A stretch of 11,228 bases of DNA from CAZBZG01 sp964496245 (GCA_964496245.1 CAZBZG010000149.1:1-11228); one strand, 5' to 3'. Positions 1-7,211 are shown, counted from the stretch's first letter. The notes: generated by a model not told the origin, from the sequence alone. Program-made: numbers and translations.

Positions 1-726
<726 letters not shown>

Positions 727-873
727 AAGGTCTGGACCGACAGCCGGCTAAAGGCCGCCGGTTACTGGCATGTTCCAGCTCTGAGGTCTGAGGCTTGAGT
801 GGCGAGCACAAAGCTCACGCCTCGCCCCTCATCCCTCATTGCTGATGAGTGTCGCTAGGCAAACCCACACACA

Positions 874-900
874 TTGCTGTGGGCGCTTGCCCCACAGCAA
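874..900 (-). other. Perfect 10-bp hairpin in the 16S leader
   Basis: TTGCTGTGGG (874-883) and CCCACAGCAA (891-900) are exact inverse complements around a 7-base loop. It lies in the rRNA leader between the boxA-like element and the 16S 5' end. Local leader hairpins often guide RNase processing or shape antitermination complexes. Which of these applies here cannot be read from the sequence. No T-run follows on the minus strand, so it is not a terminator. Confidence 0.6.
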
Positions 901-925
901 CAAGAACAACAAAGCTACCTATCTT

Positions 926-939
926 GTTTTCAAAGAGCC
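926..939 (-). promoter_or_regulatory. boxA-like antitermination element of the rRNA leader
   Basis: On the minus strand the leader reads GGCTCTTTGAAAAC, close to the boxA consensus of rRNA operons (TGCTCTTTAACA in enterics, CTTTGAAAAC in Bacillus). It lies about 200 bases upstream of the 16S 5' end and about 90 bases downstream of the predicted start of transcription, a normal place for NusB/NusE loading. Confidence 0.6.
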
Positions 940-1039
940 ATCGCCTGAACTCTGCAGGCCTTGTGCCCTTGCTACAAATCGCACCTTACCGCACCCGAGG
1001 GTACGCTTCCAGGCCCTCCTCGTAGCTGAGCAGTGCGAT

Positions 1040-1067
1040 ATAATACCACGTAACCTTCAGGTGTCAA
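1040..1067 (-). promoter_or_regulatory. rRNA operon promoter with A/T-rich upstream element
   Basis: Minus strand: a perfect -35 TTGACA (1067-1062), a 16-base spacer, and -10 TATTAT (1045-1040), predicting a start near 1032. Upstream of the -35, positions 1081-1100 read AATAAAAATCGTAAAAAAAC on the minus strand. This is a strikingly A/T-rich patch in GC-rich DNA at the place expected for an UP element that binds the alpha C-terminal domain of RNA polymerase. The resulting leader would be about 305 bases. Confidence 0.82.
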
Positions 1068-1100
1068 GCCCCCTTTGGGCGTTTTTTTACGATTTTTATT

Positions 1101-1481
1101 GGACGGATGGCTGCGGCATAAACGACTACAAAACAAGGCTTTACGGCCCCACATCTCCGCGGCCCCGAGAATCTCACCCCCTGGTTCTGATCCAGCGCCT
1201 GCCGGGGAACACTCCGGAAGGCTCTGCAATAGAGGGACTGACTCCGCGACAGGCCGCAAAACGGGTACAGGCACCGGCGCAAACCGCCCGCGCCGGAGTC
1301 CGCCCTCGTTTTTCTCGCGTTCTAGCGGTGTCCGTACCCATATTGCCCTTTGCCAACGGGGTACCCGGATCTGAACAACGCGAATCTCACAACCGATCGG
1401 CAATGAACACAATGCGTACGCCCCCCTCGCCGTCTTTGTCGCCGCGATCATTGTACAGGAGGGAACGCCGCGGCCCTGCCA
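1101..1481. other. Intergenic region, nothing recognisable
   Basis: This stretch separates the argJ stop from the rRNA promoter region. Open frames across it have no protein-like composition. An inverted repeat CCGGCGC/GCGCCGG (1274-1280 and 1290-1296, 9-base loop) is present but has no adjoining T-run on the minus strand, so no intrinsic terminator for argJ can be assigned. No tRNA was found. Confidence 0.5.
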
Positions 1482-2693
1482 TCAGGTATGATACTCGGCA
1501 TTGATGCGCACATACGCATAGGACAGGTCGCAACTCAAGATCTCGCAGCGCCCCGGCCCGCGCCCCAGCCTGATGTCCAGGACGATCTCTTTGGCGCGCA
1601 TCTTTCGCGATACTGCGGAAGCGCGAAACGCACACGGCCCCCCCGCTTTGAAAAGCGTCACGCCGCAGAGCCGCACGCTCGTGCGCGCTTCGCACACGCC
1701 GGCATCGCTCCGCCCGAGCGCGGCCAGAATGCGCCCCCAGTTCGGATCGTTGCCGAAGAGCGCGGTCTTCACGAGCGGACTCTCCGCCACCGTGCGCGCG
1801 GCCTGACGTGCGGCGCGGTGACTGCGCGCGCCCGCAACCCGAACGCGCACACACTTGGTCGCCCCCTCTCCATCCGCGGCGATCTGTCTGGCGAGCGACC
1901 GGCAGACTTCCTGCAGTCCGTCTGCGAACCGCCCGAACAGCCGGCCGCTCGTGCGCTGCACCGCCCGTCCGCCCACCCGGCCACTCGCGAGCAGCAGCAC
2001 CGTGTCGTTGGTCGAGGTGTCCCCGTCCACGGTGACGCAGTTGAACGTGCTCTCGGTCGCTCTGCGCAGCGCAACCTGGAGCACGCCGGGCGTCGCCCGG
2101 ACGTCGGTCAGCACGAAGCCCAGCATGGTCGCCATGTTCGGCGCAATCATGCCGGACCCTTTGCAGGCACCAACGATGCGCCCCCCTCCCAAGCTGCGCA
2201 CGCGCACGCCTGCGGTCTTCGGCACGAGATCCGTGGTCAGGATGGCACGCGCGAACGCGTCCGCGCCCGTTCGACCGCGCGCAGCATGGACCCGCTCGAT
2301 GCCCGCGAGCATGCGGGACATATTCAACCGCTTCCCGATCACGCCCGTCGAGCAAACCAGCACCTCACGCGCTGCTCCGCCGACATGCGCGACAACAGCG
2401 CGTGCACACGCGCGCGCATCGGCCAGTCCCTGCCGACCCGTGCAGGCGTTCGCGTTGCCCGCGTTTACAAGCACGGCGCGAGCGCGTCCCCGGCTGGACC
2501 GAAGGTGCTGTCGAGACAGACGCACCGGCGCGGCCGCGACCCGGTTGGTGGTGAAGACGCCGGCTGCCGGAACCGCTTCGGCGGCCGTGATCAGGCCCAG
2601 GTCCAGCTTTCCGGAGCCCTTCATCCCGGCGTGCACCGCCTGGATGGCGAAGCCTGGCACCGACCCGAACTGGCAGGAAGAACGTGAAGCCAC
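1482..2693 (-). CDS. argJ: Bifunctional glutamate N-acetyltransferase / amino-acid acetyltransferase ArgJ
   Basis: ArgJ moves the acetyl group from N-acetylornithine to glutamate, and in bifunctional forms also uses acetyl-CoA, in cytoplasmic arginine synthesis. The product is 403 residues, normal for the family. Visible hallmarks are GVFTTNR (45-51), LVNAGNANACTG (75-86), CSTGVIGKRL (114-123), TTDLVPK (153-159), and the autocleavage site in KGSGMIAPNMATMLGF, with Thr189 as the expected nucleophile that starts the beta chain. The C-terminus DLSYAYVRINAEYHT is typical. The GTG at 2693 is chosen because AAAGGAG sits 7 bases upstream and it gives the usual N-terminal length; the frame stays open further upstream but without family character. 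An ATG at 2700 is closer to the Shine-Dalgarno but in another frame. It lies about 100 bases after rpsI on the same strand. Whether this enzyme is bifunctional or ornithine-only cannot be told from sequence. Confidence 0.94.
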   Translation of the reverse strand: MASRSSCQFGSVPGFAIQAVHAGMKGSGKLDLGLITAAEAVPAAGVFTTNRVAAAPVRLSRQHLRSSRGRARAVLVNAGNANACTGRQGLADARACARAVVAHVGGAAREVLVCSTGVIGKRLNMSRMLAGIERVHAARGRTGADAFARAILTTDLVPKTAGVRVRSLGGGRIVGACKGSGMIAPNMATMLGFVLTDVRATPGVLQVALRRATESTFNCVTVDGDTSTNDTVLLLASGRVGGRAVQRTSGRLFGRFADGLQEVCRSLARQIAADGEGATKCVRVRVAGARSHRAARQAARTVAESPLVKTALFGNDPNWGRILAALGRSDAGVCEARTSVRLCGVTLFKAGGPCAFRASAVSRKMRAKEIVLDIRLGRGPGRCEILSCDLSYAYVRINAEYHT

Positions 2694-2700
2694 CCGCCAT

Positions 2701-2707
2701 CTCCTTT
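2701..2707 (-). promoter_or_regulatory. argJ ribosome binding site, fixing a GTG start
   Basis: AAAGGAG on the minus strand, 7 bases before GTG at 2693. A competing ATG (2700-2698) touches the Shine-Dalgarno directly and is out of frame with ArgJ, so spacing and frame both favour GTG. Confidence 0.7.
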
Positions 2708-2737
2708 GCCGCCAAGCGCCGCCCCTCTTCGACCGGC

Positions 2738-2769
2738 CAAAAGGAAGCCGCCGACCAGCGGCCGGCGGC
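2738..2769 (-). terminator. Terminator-like hairpin between rpsI and argJ
   Basis: Minus strand: GCCGCCG, a 9-base loop and CGGCGGC form a 7-bp all-GC stem (2769-2763 with 2753-2747), followed by TTCCTTTT. It starts about 27 bases after the rpsI stop. The interrupted T-tract suggests an inefficient terminator or attenuator. No promoter is evident in the roughly 40 bases between it and the argJ Shine-Dalgarno, so argJ may depend on readthrough. Confidence 0.5.
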
Positions 2770-2795
2770 AACGAAATCCCTGGAAGCCCCGGCAC

Positions 2796-3194
2796 TCAAC
2801 GCTTGGAGAACTGGAAGCTCTTGCGCGCGCCGGGCTTTCCCGGCTTCTTCCGTTCCACCATGCGGCTGTCGCGCGAGAGAAATCCCTGATCCCGCAAGGG
2901 CTTGGCCTGATCCGGGAGCGCCTTGATCAGCGCACGTCCCAGGCCCATCATCACCGCGCCGGCCTGGCCCGTCATCCCTCCGCCGCGCACGTTCGCGAAC
3001 ACGTCGTAGATCCGCCGCATCTTGACGAAACGCAGCGGCCCGTCGGCCATGTTCTGCAACCGCTGGGCCGGAAAGTACTCCTGGTAGTCGCGGCCGTTGA
3101 TCACGATCTTGCCCTCGCCCTTGCGCAGGCGGACGCGCGCCACCGATGACTTGCGTCGGCCCGTCCCCCATTCGTATCCATGCTTGTCCGGCAC
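2796..3194 (-). CDS. rpsI: 30S ribosomal protein S9 (uS9)
   Basis: Component of the 30S head whose C-terminal tail reaches the P-site tRNA. The product is 132 residues, near the family norm of about 130. Family features are GTGRRKSSVARV near the N-terminus, GKIVINGRDYQEYFP, and the highly conserved tail ending in QFSKR with its terminal Arg. The start is GTG at 3194, with AGGAGG 8 bases upstream (3208-3203). The Shine-Dalgarno lies inside the end of rplM, and only two bases separate the rplM stop from this start, so the two genes are likely translationally coupled. rplM-rpsI is a classic bacterial pair. The GTG start is unusual for a highly expressed ribosomal protein. Confidence 0.97.
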   Translation of the reverse strand: MPDKHGYEWGTGRRKSSVARVRLRKGEGKIVINGRDYQEYFPAQRLQNMADGPLRFVKMRRIYDVFANVRGGGMTGQAGAVMMGLGRALIKALPDQAKPLRDQGFLSRDSRMVERKKPGKPGARKSFQFSKR

Positions 3195-3196
3195 GC

Positions 3197-3640
3197 CTAC
3201 GTCCTCCTGGTTTCCACGGCCATGGGCTGGGTCTGCTGGGCGGTATGCGGATGCTCGGGCCCCGCATAGATCTTGAGCTTCTTGAGCATGGCCCGGCCCA
3301 GCTTGGTCTTCGGGAGCATGCGCCGCACCGCCATGCGCAGAATCCGGTCGGGATGGCGATCTCGGACGCGGGCGGCCGGCTCGACCTTGAGTCCGCCCAT
3401 GAGGCCCGTGTGGTGGCGGTACTCCTTCTTGATCCACTTCTTGCCCGTGAAGACCACCTTCTCGCAGTTCGTCACGACCACGAAGTCTCCGCAGTCCACG
3501 TGCGGCGTATAGATGGGTTTGTGCTTGCCCATGAGAATGGGGGCGATCCGGCTGGCGAGCCGGCCGACCACTTGTCCGCTGGCATCGACGTGAAACCACT
3601 TGCGCTCGACGCTCCCCTTCTTGGCCATTGTCGTGGGCAT
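3197..3640 (-). CDS. rplM: 50S ribosomal protein L13 (uL13)
   Basis: Early-assembly protein of the 50S subunit. The product is 147 residues against about 142 in E. coli. Visible family segments are KWFHVDASGQVVGRLAS near the N-terminus, GDFVVVTNCEKVVFTGKKW, HTGLMGGLK, and AVRRMLPKTKLGRAMLKKLK followed by YAGPEHPH. The ATG at 3640 is preferred over an internal ATG four codons later because GAGGAG (3655-3650) lies 9 bases before it. The gene is first in the rplM-rpsI operon and has a strong promoter just upstream. The C-terminal tail carries a few residues beyond the usual end. Confidence 0.97.
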   Translation of the reverse strand: MPTTMAKKGSVERKWFHVDASGQVVGRLASRIAPILMGKHKPIYTPHVDCGDFVVVTNCEKVVFTGKKWIKKEYRHHTGLMGGLKVEPAARVRDRHPDRILRMAVRRMLPKTKLGRAMLKKLKIYAGPEHPHTAQQTQPMAVETRRT

Positions 3641-3710
3641 GGAAGACAGCTCCTCGAAATCGGCACAGACCGTCTGACCGGCGCATCTCTCCAGCCAAGC
3701 CGGAAGCAGA

Positions 3711-3739
3711 ACCATACCGGCAACCTCCCGCCCTGTCAA
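3711..3739 (-). promoter_or_regulatory. Promoter of rplM-rpsI
   Basis: Minus strand: -35 TTGACA (3739-3734), a 17-base spacer and -10 TATGGT (3716-3711), with a GAAAAAT patch upstream of the -35. Transcription should begin near 3704, giving a leader of about 63 bases before the rplM ATG. In the leader, CCGGC and GCCGG can pair, and CAGAC/GTCTG forms a small second hairpin. This could be an L13-type autoregulatory leader, but the structure is only suggestive. Confidence 0.8.
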
Positions 3740-3918
3740 CGGGTTTACGGGGATTTTTCGCCCAAGACCGCCCCGGCCCGGCCCCGCGTCGACCGGCTGG
3801 GCAGGGCGCCCCGCTGATTTTTTTCGATTCTGCAACCCCGCCACCCCCGGCCGCGCGTCTACCAGTGCGCGGCTCCCGGATCGCGATCGGCCAGCCGGGA
3901 GCGTCCCGAGGAGCGTAG

Positions 3919-4215
3919 ATGGGCTTCCTGAGCGCCTGTCGAACCTTTGCCAACCTGCACCAGGCCAAGCGCGACTTCGACGCGCAGAAGGCGGCGCACC
4001 CGCTCACCTACCTCTTCTGGGAATGCACGCTCCGATGCAACCTGGCCTGCCGGCACTGCGGCTCCCGGTGCGCGCCCGATGCCCCGTCGGGCGATCTGCC
4101 CGGCCCGGAGATGAAGCGCATCTTGGGGGAGATCGCCGAGGACTTCAACCCGCAGGCCATCACCATCGCGGTCACGGGCGGCGAACCGCTCATGCGCGAG
4201 GACGTCTTTGACGTA
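3919..4215 (+). pseudogene. Radical SAM protein, N-terminal fragment
   Basis: The first 99 codons encode the start of a radical SAM enzyme. The CX3CX2C cluster motif is ECTLRCNLACRHC, with Cys40, Cys44 and Cys47 binding the SAM-cleaving 4Fe-4S cluster. A GGEP motif (VTGGEPLMREDVFDV, 85-99) follows at the usual distance and contacts the SAM amino group. GAGGAG lies 5 bases before the ATG, so the start is well supported. After codon 99 the frame stays open to 4749 but loses protein-like composition (Arg-rich), and overlaps the next gene out of frame. The rest of the barrel, and any C-terminal SPASM domain with extra Cys motifs, is missing. Explanations are a deletion that fused two genes, or an assembly join. 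The intact protein's substrate cannot be inferred. It diverges from rplM. Confidence 0.75.
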
Positions 4216-4406
4216 CGGCGGCGCAGGCAGCGATGGAGAGGGCTGCCGCGACCTGTTCGGCGTTGCTCGGACTGCAACGGCGGGTCGTACCGGCGCCCGT
4301 GCAGGCCAAGTACGGCGTCATCCAGATCCGCTACGGCGTACGCTGCGTGCCGCCACCTGCCAAGGGGCGAGGCACCGGCCTCGAGAAGACGGACCAGGAA
4401 CTCTGA
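4212..4406 (+). pseudogene. C-terminal remnant of an unidentified protein
   Basis: In a frame different from the radical SAM fragment, an open stretch follows a TGA at 4209-4211 and ends at TGA 4404-4406. It has coding-like codon use (mostly G or C in third position) and a plausible protein sequence, including RRVVPAPVQAKYGVIQIRYG and VRCVPPPAKG. An ATG at 4233 would give only 57 residues and has no Shine-Dalgarno. It is best read as the tail of a longer gene whose front was lost when it became joined to the radical SAM fragment. I do not recognise the family. It lacks the CX2C motifs expected of a SPASM tail, so it is probably not the missing end of the same enzyme. Confidence 0.45.
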
Positions 4407-4477
4407 CGGCGGCCCGATCCTTCGGAGGCTTGCTCCGCATTCGGCTGCGGACCGCGCCGACCCGTACCCGAAAAAGG

Positions 4478-4506
4478 TTGAAGACGCCCCACGCACTCCG
4501 TATCCT
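4478..4506 (+). promoter_or_regulatory. Candidate promoter, leaderless for the 4515 gene
   Basis: TTGAAG (4478-4483), a 17-base spacer and TATCCT (4501-4506), each matching 4 of 6 consensus bases. The ATG at 4515 lies 8 bases after the -10, where transcription would be expected to start, so the mRNA would have essentially no leader. The only Shine-Dalgarno-like bases (GGAG, 4508-4511) are too close to the ATG to be ideal. Confidence 0.4.
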
Positions 4507-4514
4507 TGGAGCGC

Positions 4515-4979
4515 ATGGCTGAACCGCTGCATGTCTTTCTCGCCGGCATCATCCAGGGGTCGCTCCCGGACAGCGTCCACGACCAGGGCTACCGGGAAGA
4601 GATCGCGCGCTTCATCCGGGAGCACGTACCCGAAGCCACGATCTACGACCCGTTCGCCGAGCACCCCGAGAGCCTCTCCTACGACGGGGACAAGGCACGA
4701 GAGGTCTATTTCGAACTCATGGACCGCGCCGCGCAGGCGGATCTGTTGATCAGCTTCGTCCCTGAAGCGAGCATGGGCACGGCCATCGAGATGTGGAATG
4801 CCTTCCACGCCGGCGCCGTGCTCCTCACGGTCTCGCCGCTCATGCACAACTGGGTCATCCGCTTTCTCTCCGACGCAATCTTCCCCGACACCGCAGCCCT
4901 GCGCGCGTTCCTCGAAGCGGGCAAGCTCGAAACGCTTCTGGAAGAGAAGATCGGCTACGAGCACTACGGAGACGTATGA
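4515..4979 (+). CDS. Nucleoside 2-deoxyribosyltransferase-like protein
   Basis: 154-residue soluble protein resembling the nucleoside 2-deoxyribosyltransferase superfamily, whose members transfer deoxyribose between bases or hydrolyse nucleoside (mono)phosphates. It begins with a beta strand and turn, HVFLAGIIQGS (5-16), has YDPF (44-47) and a DLLISFVPEASMGTAIEMW block (76-94). Glu92 in GTAIEMW is in the place of the catalytic Glu of the family. A proline/histidine segment (SPLMHNW) and a C-terminal helix follow. ATG 4515 is preferred over an in-frame TTG at 4506 because the protein motif begins directly after it. The stop overlaps the rlmN start (ATGA), so the two are co-translated. Substrate and exact reaction are unknown: deoxyribosyltransfer, nucleotide hydrolysis and a sensor role are all possible. 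Confidence 0.72.
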   Translation: MAEPLHVFLAGIIQGSLPDSVHDQGYREEIARFIREHVPEATIYDPFAEHPESLSYDGDKAREVYFELMDRAAQADLLISFVPEASMGTAIEMWNAFHAGAVLLTVSPLMHNWVIRFLSDAIFPDTAALRAFLEAGKLETLLEEKIGYEHYGDV

Positions 4980-6127
4980 CGCGCGCGCTCTTGGACCTGG
5001 ACCGGTCCGCCGTCCGGGAAGCGGTGGCCGCCCTCCACGAAAAGCCCTTTCGCGTTGACCAGCTCTGGCAGTGGCTGCACGAGAAGCGGGCGGGCTCCTT
5101 CGAAGAGATGACGAACCTCTCCAAGGATCTCCGGTCCCGCCTGGCCGCATCCTACGCCGCGCGCACGCTGCAGGAACTGGATCATCGCATCAGCTCCGAC
5201 GGGCTGACCGAGAAGTGGCTCTTCGCGGCACCGCCGGTTACGGAGAGGAACGCCGCGCACGATGACGCGAGTGCCGAGACCCACCGCGCGGTTGCGTCGG
5301 GCGCTCAGCATCTGGTCGAGACCGTACTCATCCGCGAACGACGGCGCACGCGCGCCACGGTCTGCCTGTCGGTCATGGTGGGCTGCCCGCTCGGGTGCGT
5401 CTTCTGCGCAACCGGCCAGGCCGGATTCGTGCGCAACCTGTCGACAGGCGAGATGCTCGAGCAGGTCTACCGGGTGGACGCGCGCCTGCGCGCCTGCGGC
5501 GAAGCGGGGGTGACGCACGCGGTCTTCATGGGCATGGGCGAGCCGCTCGTCAACCTGGACGCGGTCGTGGCGGCGGCCGGCCGTCTCACGGCAGCCGACG
5601 GCCTGGACCTCGCCGGCCGTCACGTGACCGTGTCCACGGTGGGCGTGCCCGCAGGCATCGACCGCCTCGCGCGTTCCGACCTGCGGATCCGCCTGGCCGT
5701 CTCGCTGCACGCGCCGAACCAGGCCCTGCGCGAAACGCTCGTACCGGCCGCGCGGCGCTGGCCGCTGCCCGAACTCATGGCCGCCGTACGCCGCTTTGCA
5801 AAGGGCGCGGGCCGGCCGGTCACCTTCGAGTACTGTTTGATCGACAGGGTCAATGCGAGTCGCGCGCACGCGGAAGCGCTCGCACACCTGCTCGCCGGTC
5901 TCCCCTGCAAGGTCAACCTCATCCCGCTCAACCCGGTGGCCGGCTACGAAGGTCGCCCGGCTGGCCGGCGCACGGTGGACGCTTTCCAGACGGTCCTCGA
6001 ACGCGCGGGGCTCACGGCCACGGTGCGCACCGAAAAGGGCCAGGACATTCACGCAGCGTGCGGCCAGCTGCGAGGGCGCCACGAGCAGGCCGCGCGCGGC
6101 GGGACGATCGAAGGGGACTGCGCGTGA
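4976..6127 (+). CDS. rlmN: Dual-specificity 23S rRNA/tRNA m2A methyltransferase RlmN
   Basis: Radical SAM enzyme that makes C2-methyladenosine at 23S A2503 and tRNA A37. The product is 383 residues. Seen in order are an N-terminal accessory domain (FRVDQLWQWLHEK), Cys130 in RATVCLSVMVGC (equivalent to E. coli Cys118), the cluster motif CPLGCVFC (Cys137, 141, 144), MGMGEPL, STVG, AVSLHAPN, LIPLNPV, and the methyl-carrying Cys362 in DIHAACGQL. All catalytic cysteines are present. Residues about 86-112, just before the ETVLI strand, form an Ala/His/Glu-rich insert that is longer than usual. The ATG overlaps the upstream stop as ATGA, and the stop overlaps a following ATG (TGATG). Cfr is excluded only by overall resemblance. 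Confidence 0.95.
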   Translation: MTRALLDLDRSAVREAVAALHEKPFRVDQLWQWLHEKRAGSFEEMTNLSKDLRSRLAASYAARTLQELDHRISSDGLTEKWLFAAPPVTERNAAHDDASAETHRAVASGAQHLVETVLIRERRRTRATVCLSVMVGCPLGCVFCATGQAGFVRNLSTGEMLEQVYRVDARLRACGEAGVTHAVFMGMGEPLVNLDAVVAAAGRLTAADGLDLAGRHVTVSTVGVPAGIDRLARSDLRIRLAVSLHAPNQALRETLVPAARRWPLPELMAAVRRFAKGAGRPVTFEYCLIDRVNASRAHAEALAHLLAGLPCKVNLIPLNPVAGYEGRPAGRRTVDAFQTVLERAGLTATVRTEKGQDIHAACGQLRGRHEQAARGGTIEGDCA

Positions 6128-6319
6128 TGGGCAGAACCAGCTCGTAGCGGGACGCCGCAGGCCGGCCGCGCACGGTCTGGCGGATCGCCTTCTTCCTCGC
6201 GTCCGTCGTTCTCGTAGCCGTGATCGTCTCGATCGCGCTGCGCACTCGTCTGGGGCGTGCCGTCTACGCTCATCGCCGGATTGCTGGTGGTGGCCCTTTG
6301 GGCCGATCGGCGCAGATGA
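6127..6319 (+). pseudogene. Damaged gene for a small two-helix membrane protein
   Basis: An ATG at 6127 overlaps the rlmN stop, but after MGRTSS it meets TAG (6145-6147). The same frame then continues into a clear transmembrane segment, WRIAFFLASVVLVAVIVSIA (6178-6237). A second hydrophobic segment, VPSTLIAGLLVVALWADRRR, ending at TGA 6317-6319, lies in the next frame, so a one-base shift near 6237 is needed to join them. Repaired, the gene would encode a protein of about 64 residues with two membrane helices and a positively charged tail. One in-frame stop and one frameshift suggest a pseudogene, or two sequencing errors. Family unknown. Confidence 0.45.
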
Positions 6320-6347
6320 CCCGCACCGCAAGGCGCGCCGGGCGCGT

Positions 6348-7205
6348 TCACGACTCTGTTGCTGCGCGGCACGGATTCCGCGTCGCGCACGGCACGCCGG
6401 TCATGCAGAGCCCGCAGCCCGGCACGTCCAGATCGTAGCGCTCCCGTACGAGCGGCGGCACGATCTCCCGTTCCTGTCCGGCACAGACCGCAGGCGCGTG
6501 CCCGTCTGCGGTGATGGCCCCGATGGGGCAGCGCCGGATGCAGGCACCGCACGTGCCGTGCCGTCTGTAGAGGCAGTGGCCGAAGGGATCTGCGGCAACC
6601 TCGCCAACGGGTTCGATGGCGCAGTCCGTGACCACGCTCATGAGCCGGTGGGCCACGCCCCGTTCGGTGATGAGCGCGCCGTTCAGGCCGAAGGTCCCCA
6701 GCCCGCTGGCGTAGGCGATGTGGCGCTCCGACCAGTTGGAGCGCGGGCCGTCTTCCGTATCGCCCGCCGCAAAGAGCGCACACTGCGTGACGCAGAGGCA
6801 GCGCGCGCCTCGCGCTTCCAGAAAAGCCGCCAACACCTCGCGCACGCGCGGGCAGACCTGCTGGATGTTCCACAGCTTGGTCTTCAGCCAGAGCGCGGCC
6901 GGCAGCTTCTTCTCGGCCGCATTCGCGGCCACGACCTCGGGCGTACTCGGAACCGCCATGGAGAGCACGGAACGCGAATCAGCCCCGGCGCCGTGGACTT
7001 CCTCGAAGACCTGCGCCGGCGTGAGGTGCCCTGGGATGCGGCTGGCCAGGTCGGCGAAGATCGGATGATCCGCGCGTTGGGCCCCGAGCAGGGGAGCGTC
7101 CACCCAGGTCTGGCCGTCGGGCCCGGCCAGGGACTCCGGACCGTCGAAGAGCGGCGCGAGGAGCGCCTGGAGTTCGCTGATGGATGCGTGAGGCTGCTTG
7201 GGCAT
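6348..7205 (-). CDS. QueG-like double [4Fe-4S] cluster reductase
   Basis: 285-residue cytoplasmic protein related to epoxyqueuosine reductase (QueG), whose true members are corrinoid-dependent. The central part (NWSERHIAYASGLGTFGLNGALIT) is typical of the QueG-like superfamily. The first ferredoxin-type motif is TCGACIRRCPIGAI (Cys219, 222, 226), followed by a second Cys set, CGLCMTGVPCATRNPC (264-279). It is shorter than QueG (about 350-380) and lacks the C-terminal HEAT-like region, so it is more likely one of the stand-alone relatives in anaerobes, of unknown substrate, than QueG itself. The ATG at 7205 lies only 6 bases after a promoter -10, implying a leaderless transcript; AAGGGGG just upstream could act as a Shine-Dalgarno if transcription starts further up. 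It lies downstream of the UroD-family gene on the same strand and converges on the 6127-6319 remnant. Confidence 0.75.
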   Translation of the reverse strand: MPKQPHASISELQALLAPLFDGPESLAGPDGQTWVDAPLLGAQRADHPIFADLASRIPGHLTPAQVFEEVHGAGADSRSVLSMAVPSTPEVVAANAAEKKLPAALWLKTKLWNIQQVCPRVREVLAAFLEARGARCLCVTQCALFAAGDTEDGPRSNWSERHIAYASGLGTFGLNGALITERGVAHRLMSVVTDCAIEPVGEVAADPFGHCLYRRHGTCGACIRRCPIGAITADGHAPAVCAGQEREIVPPLVRERYDLDVPGCGLCMTGVPCATRNPCRAATES

Positions 7206-7211
7206 GGCCCC

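Noticed and set aside
1068..1088. GCCCCCTTTGGGC followed by seven T on the plus strand, terminator-like
   Set aside because: The stem is only 4 bp, no plus-strand gene ends here, and the A/T tract is better explained as the upstream element of the rRNA promoter.
1183..1193. GGTTCTGATCC resembling a tRNA T-arm
   Set aside because: No acceptor, anticodon or D-arm partner can be folded around it on either strand.
1274..1311. CCGGCGC/GCGCCGG hairpin with TTTTT further on, as a plus-strand terminator
   Set aside because: The T-run begins about 12 bases after the stem, and there is no plus-strand gene upstream.
972..1451. 159-codon open frame on the minus strand after argJ
   Set aside because: It runs through the rRNA promoter and leader, has no protein-like pattern, and no Shine-Dalgarno of note.
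1488..2889. Long open frames on the plus strand opposite argJ
   Set aside because: They mirror ArgJ, have no recognisable motifs and are rich in Arg, Ala and Pro, as expected for antisense shadows in GC-rich DNA.
4216..4749. Continuation of the radical SAM frame to 4749 as a 276-residue protein
   Set aside because: After codon 99 it is Arg/Ser-rich with no SAM-barrel motifs, and it overlaps the deoxyribosyltransferase-like gene out of frame.
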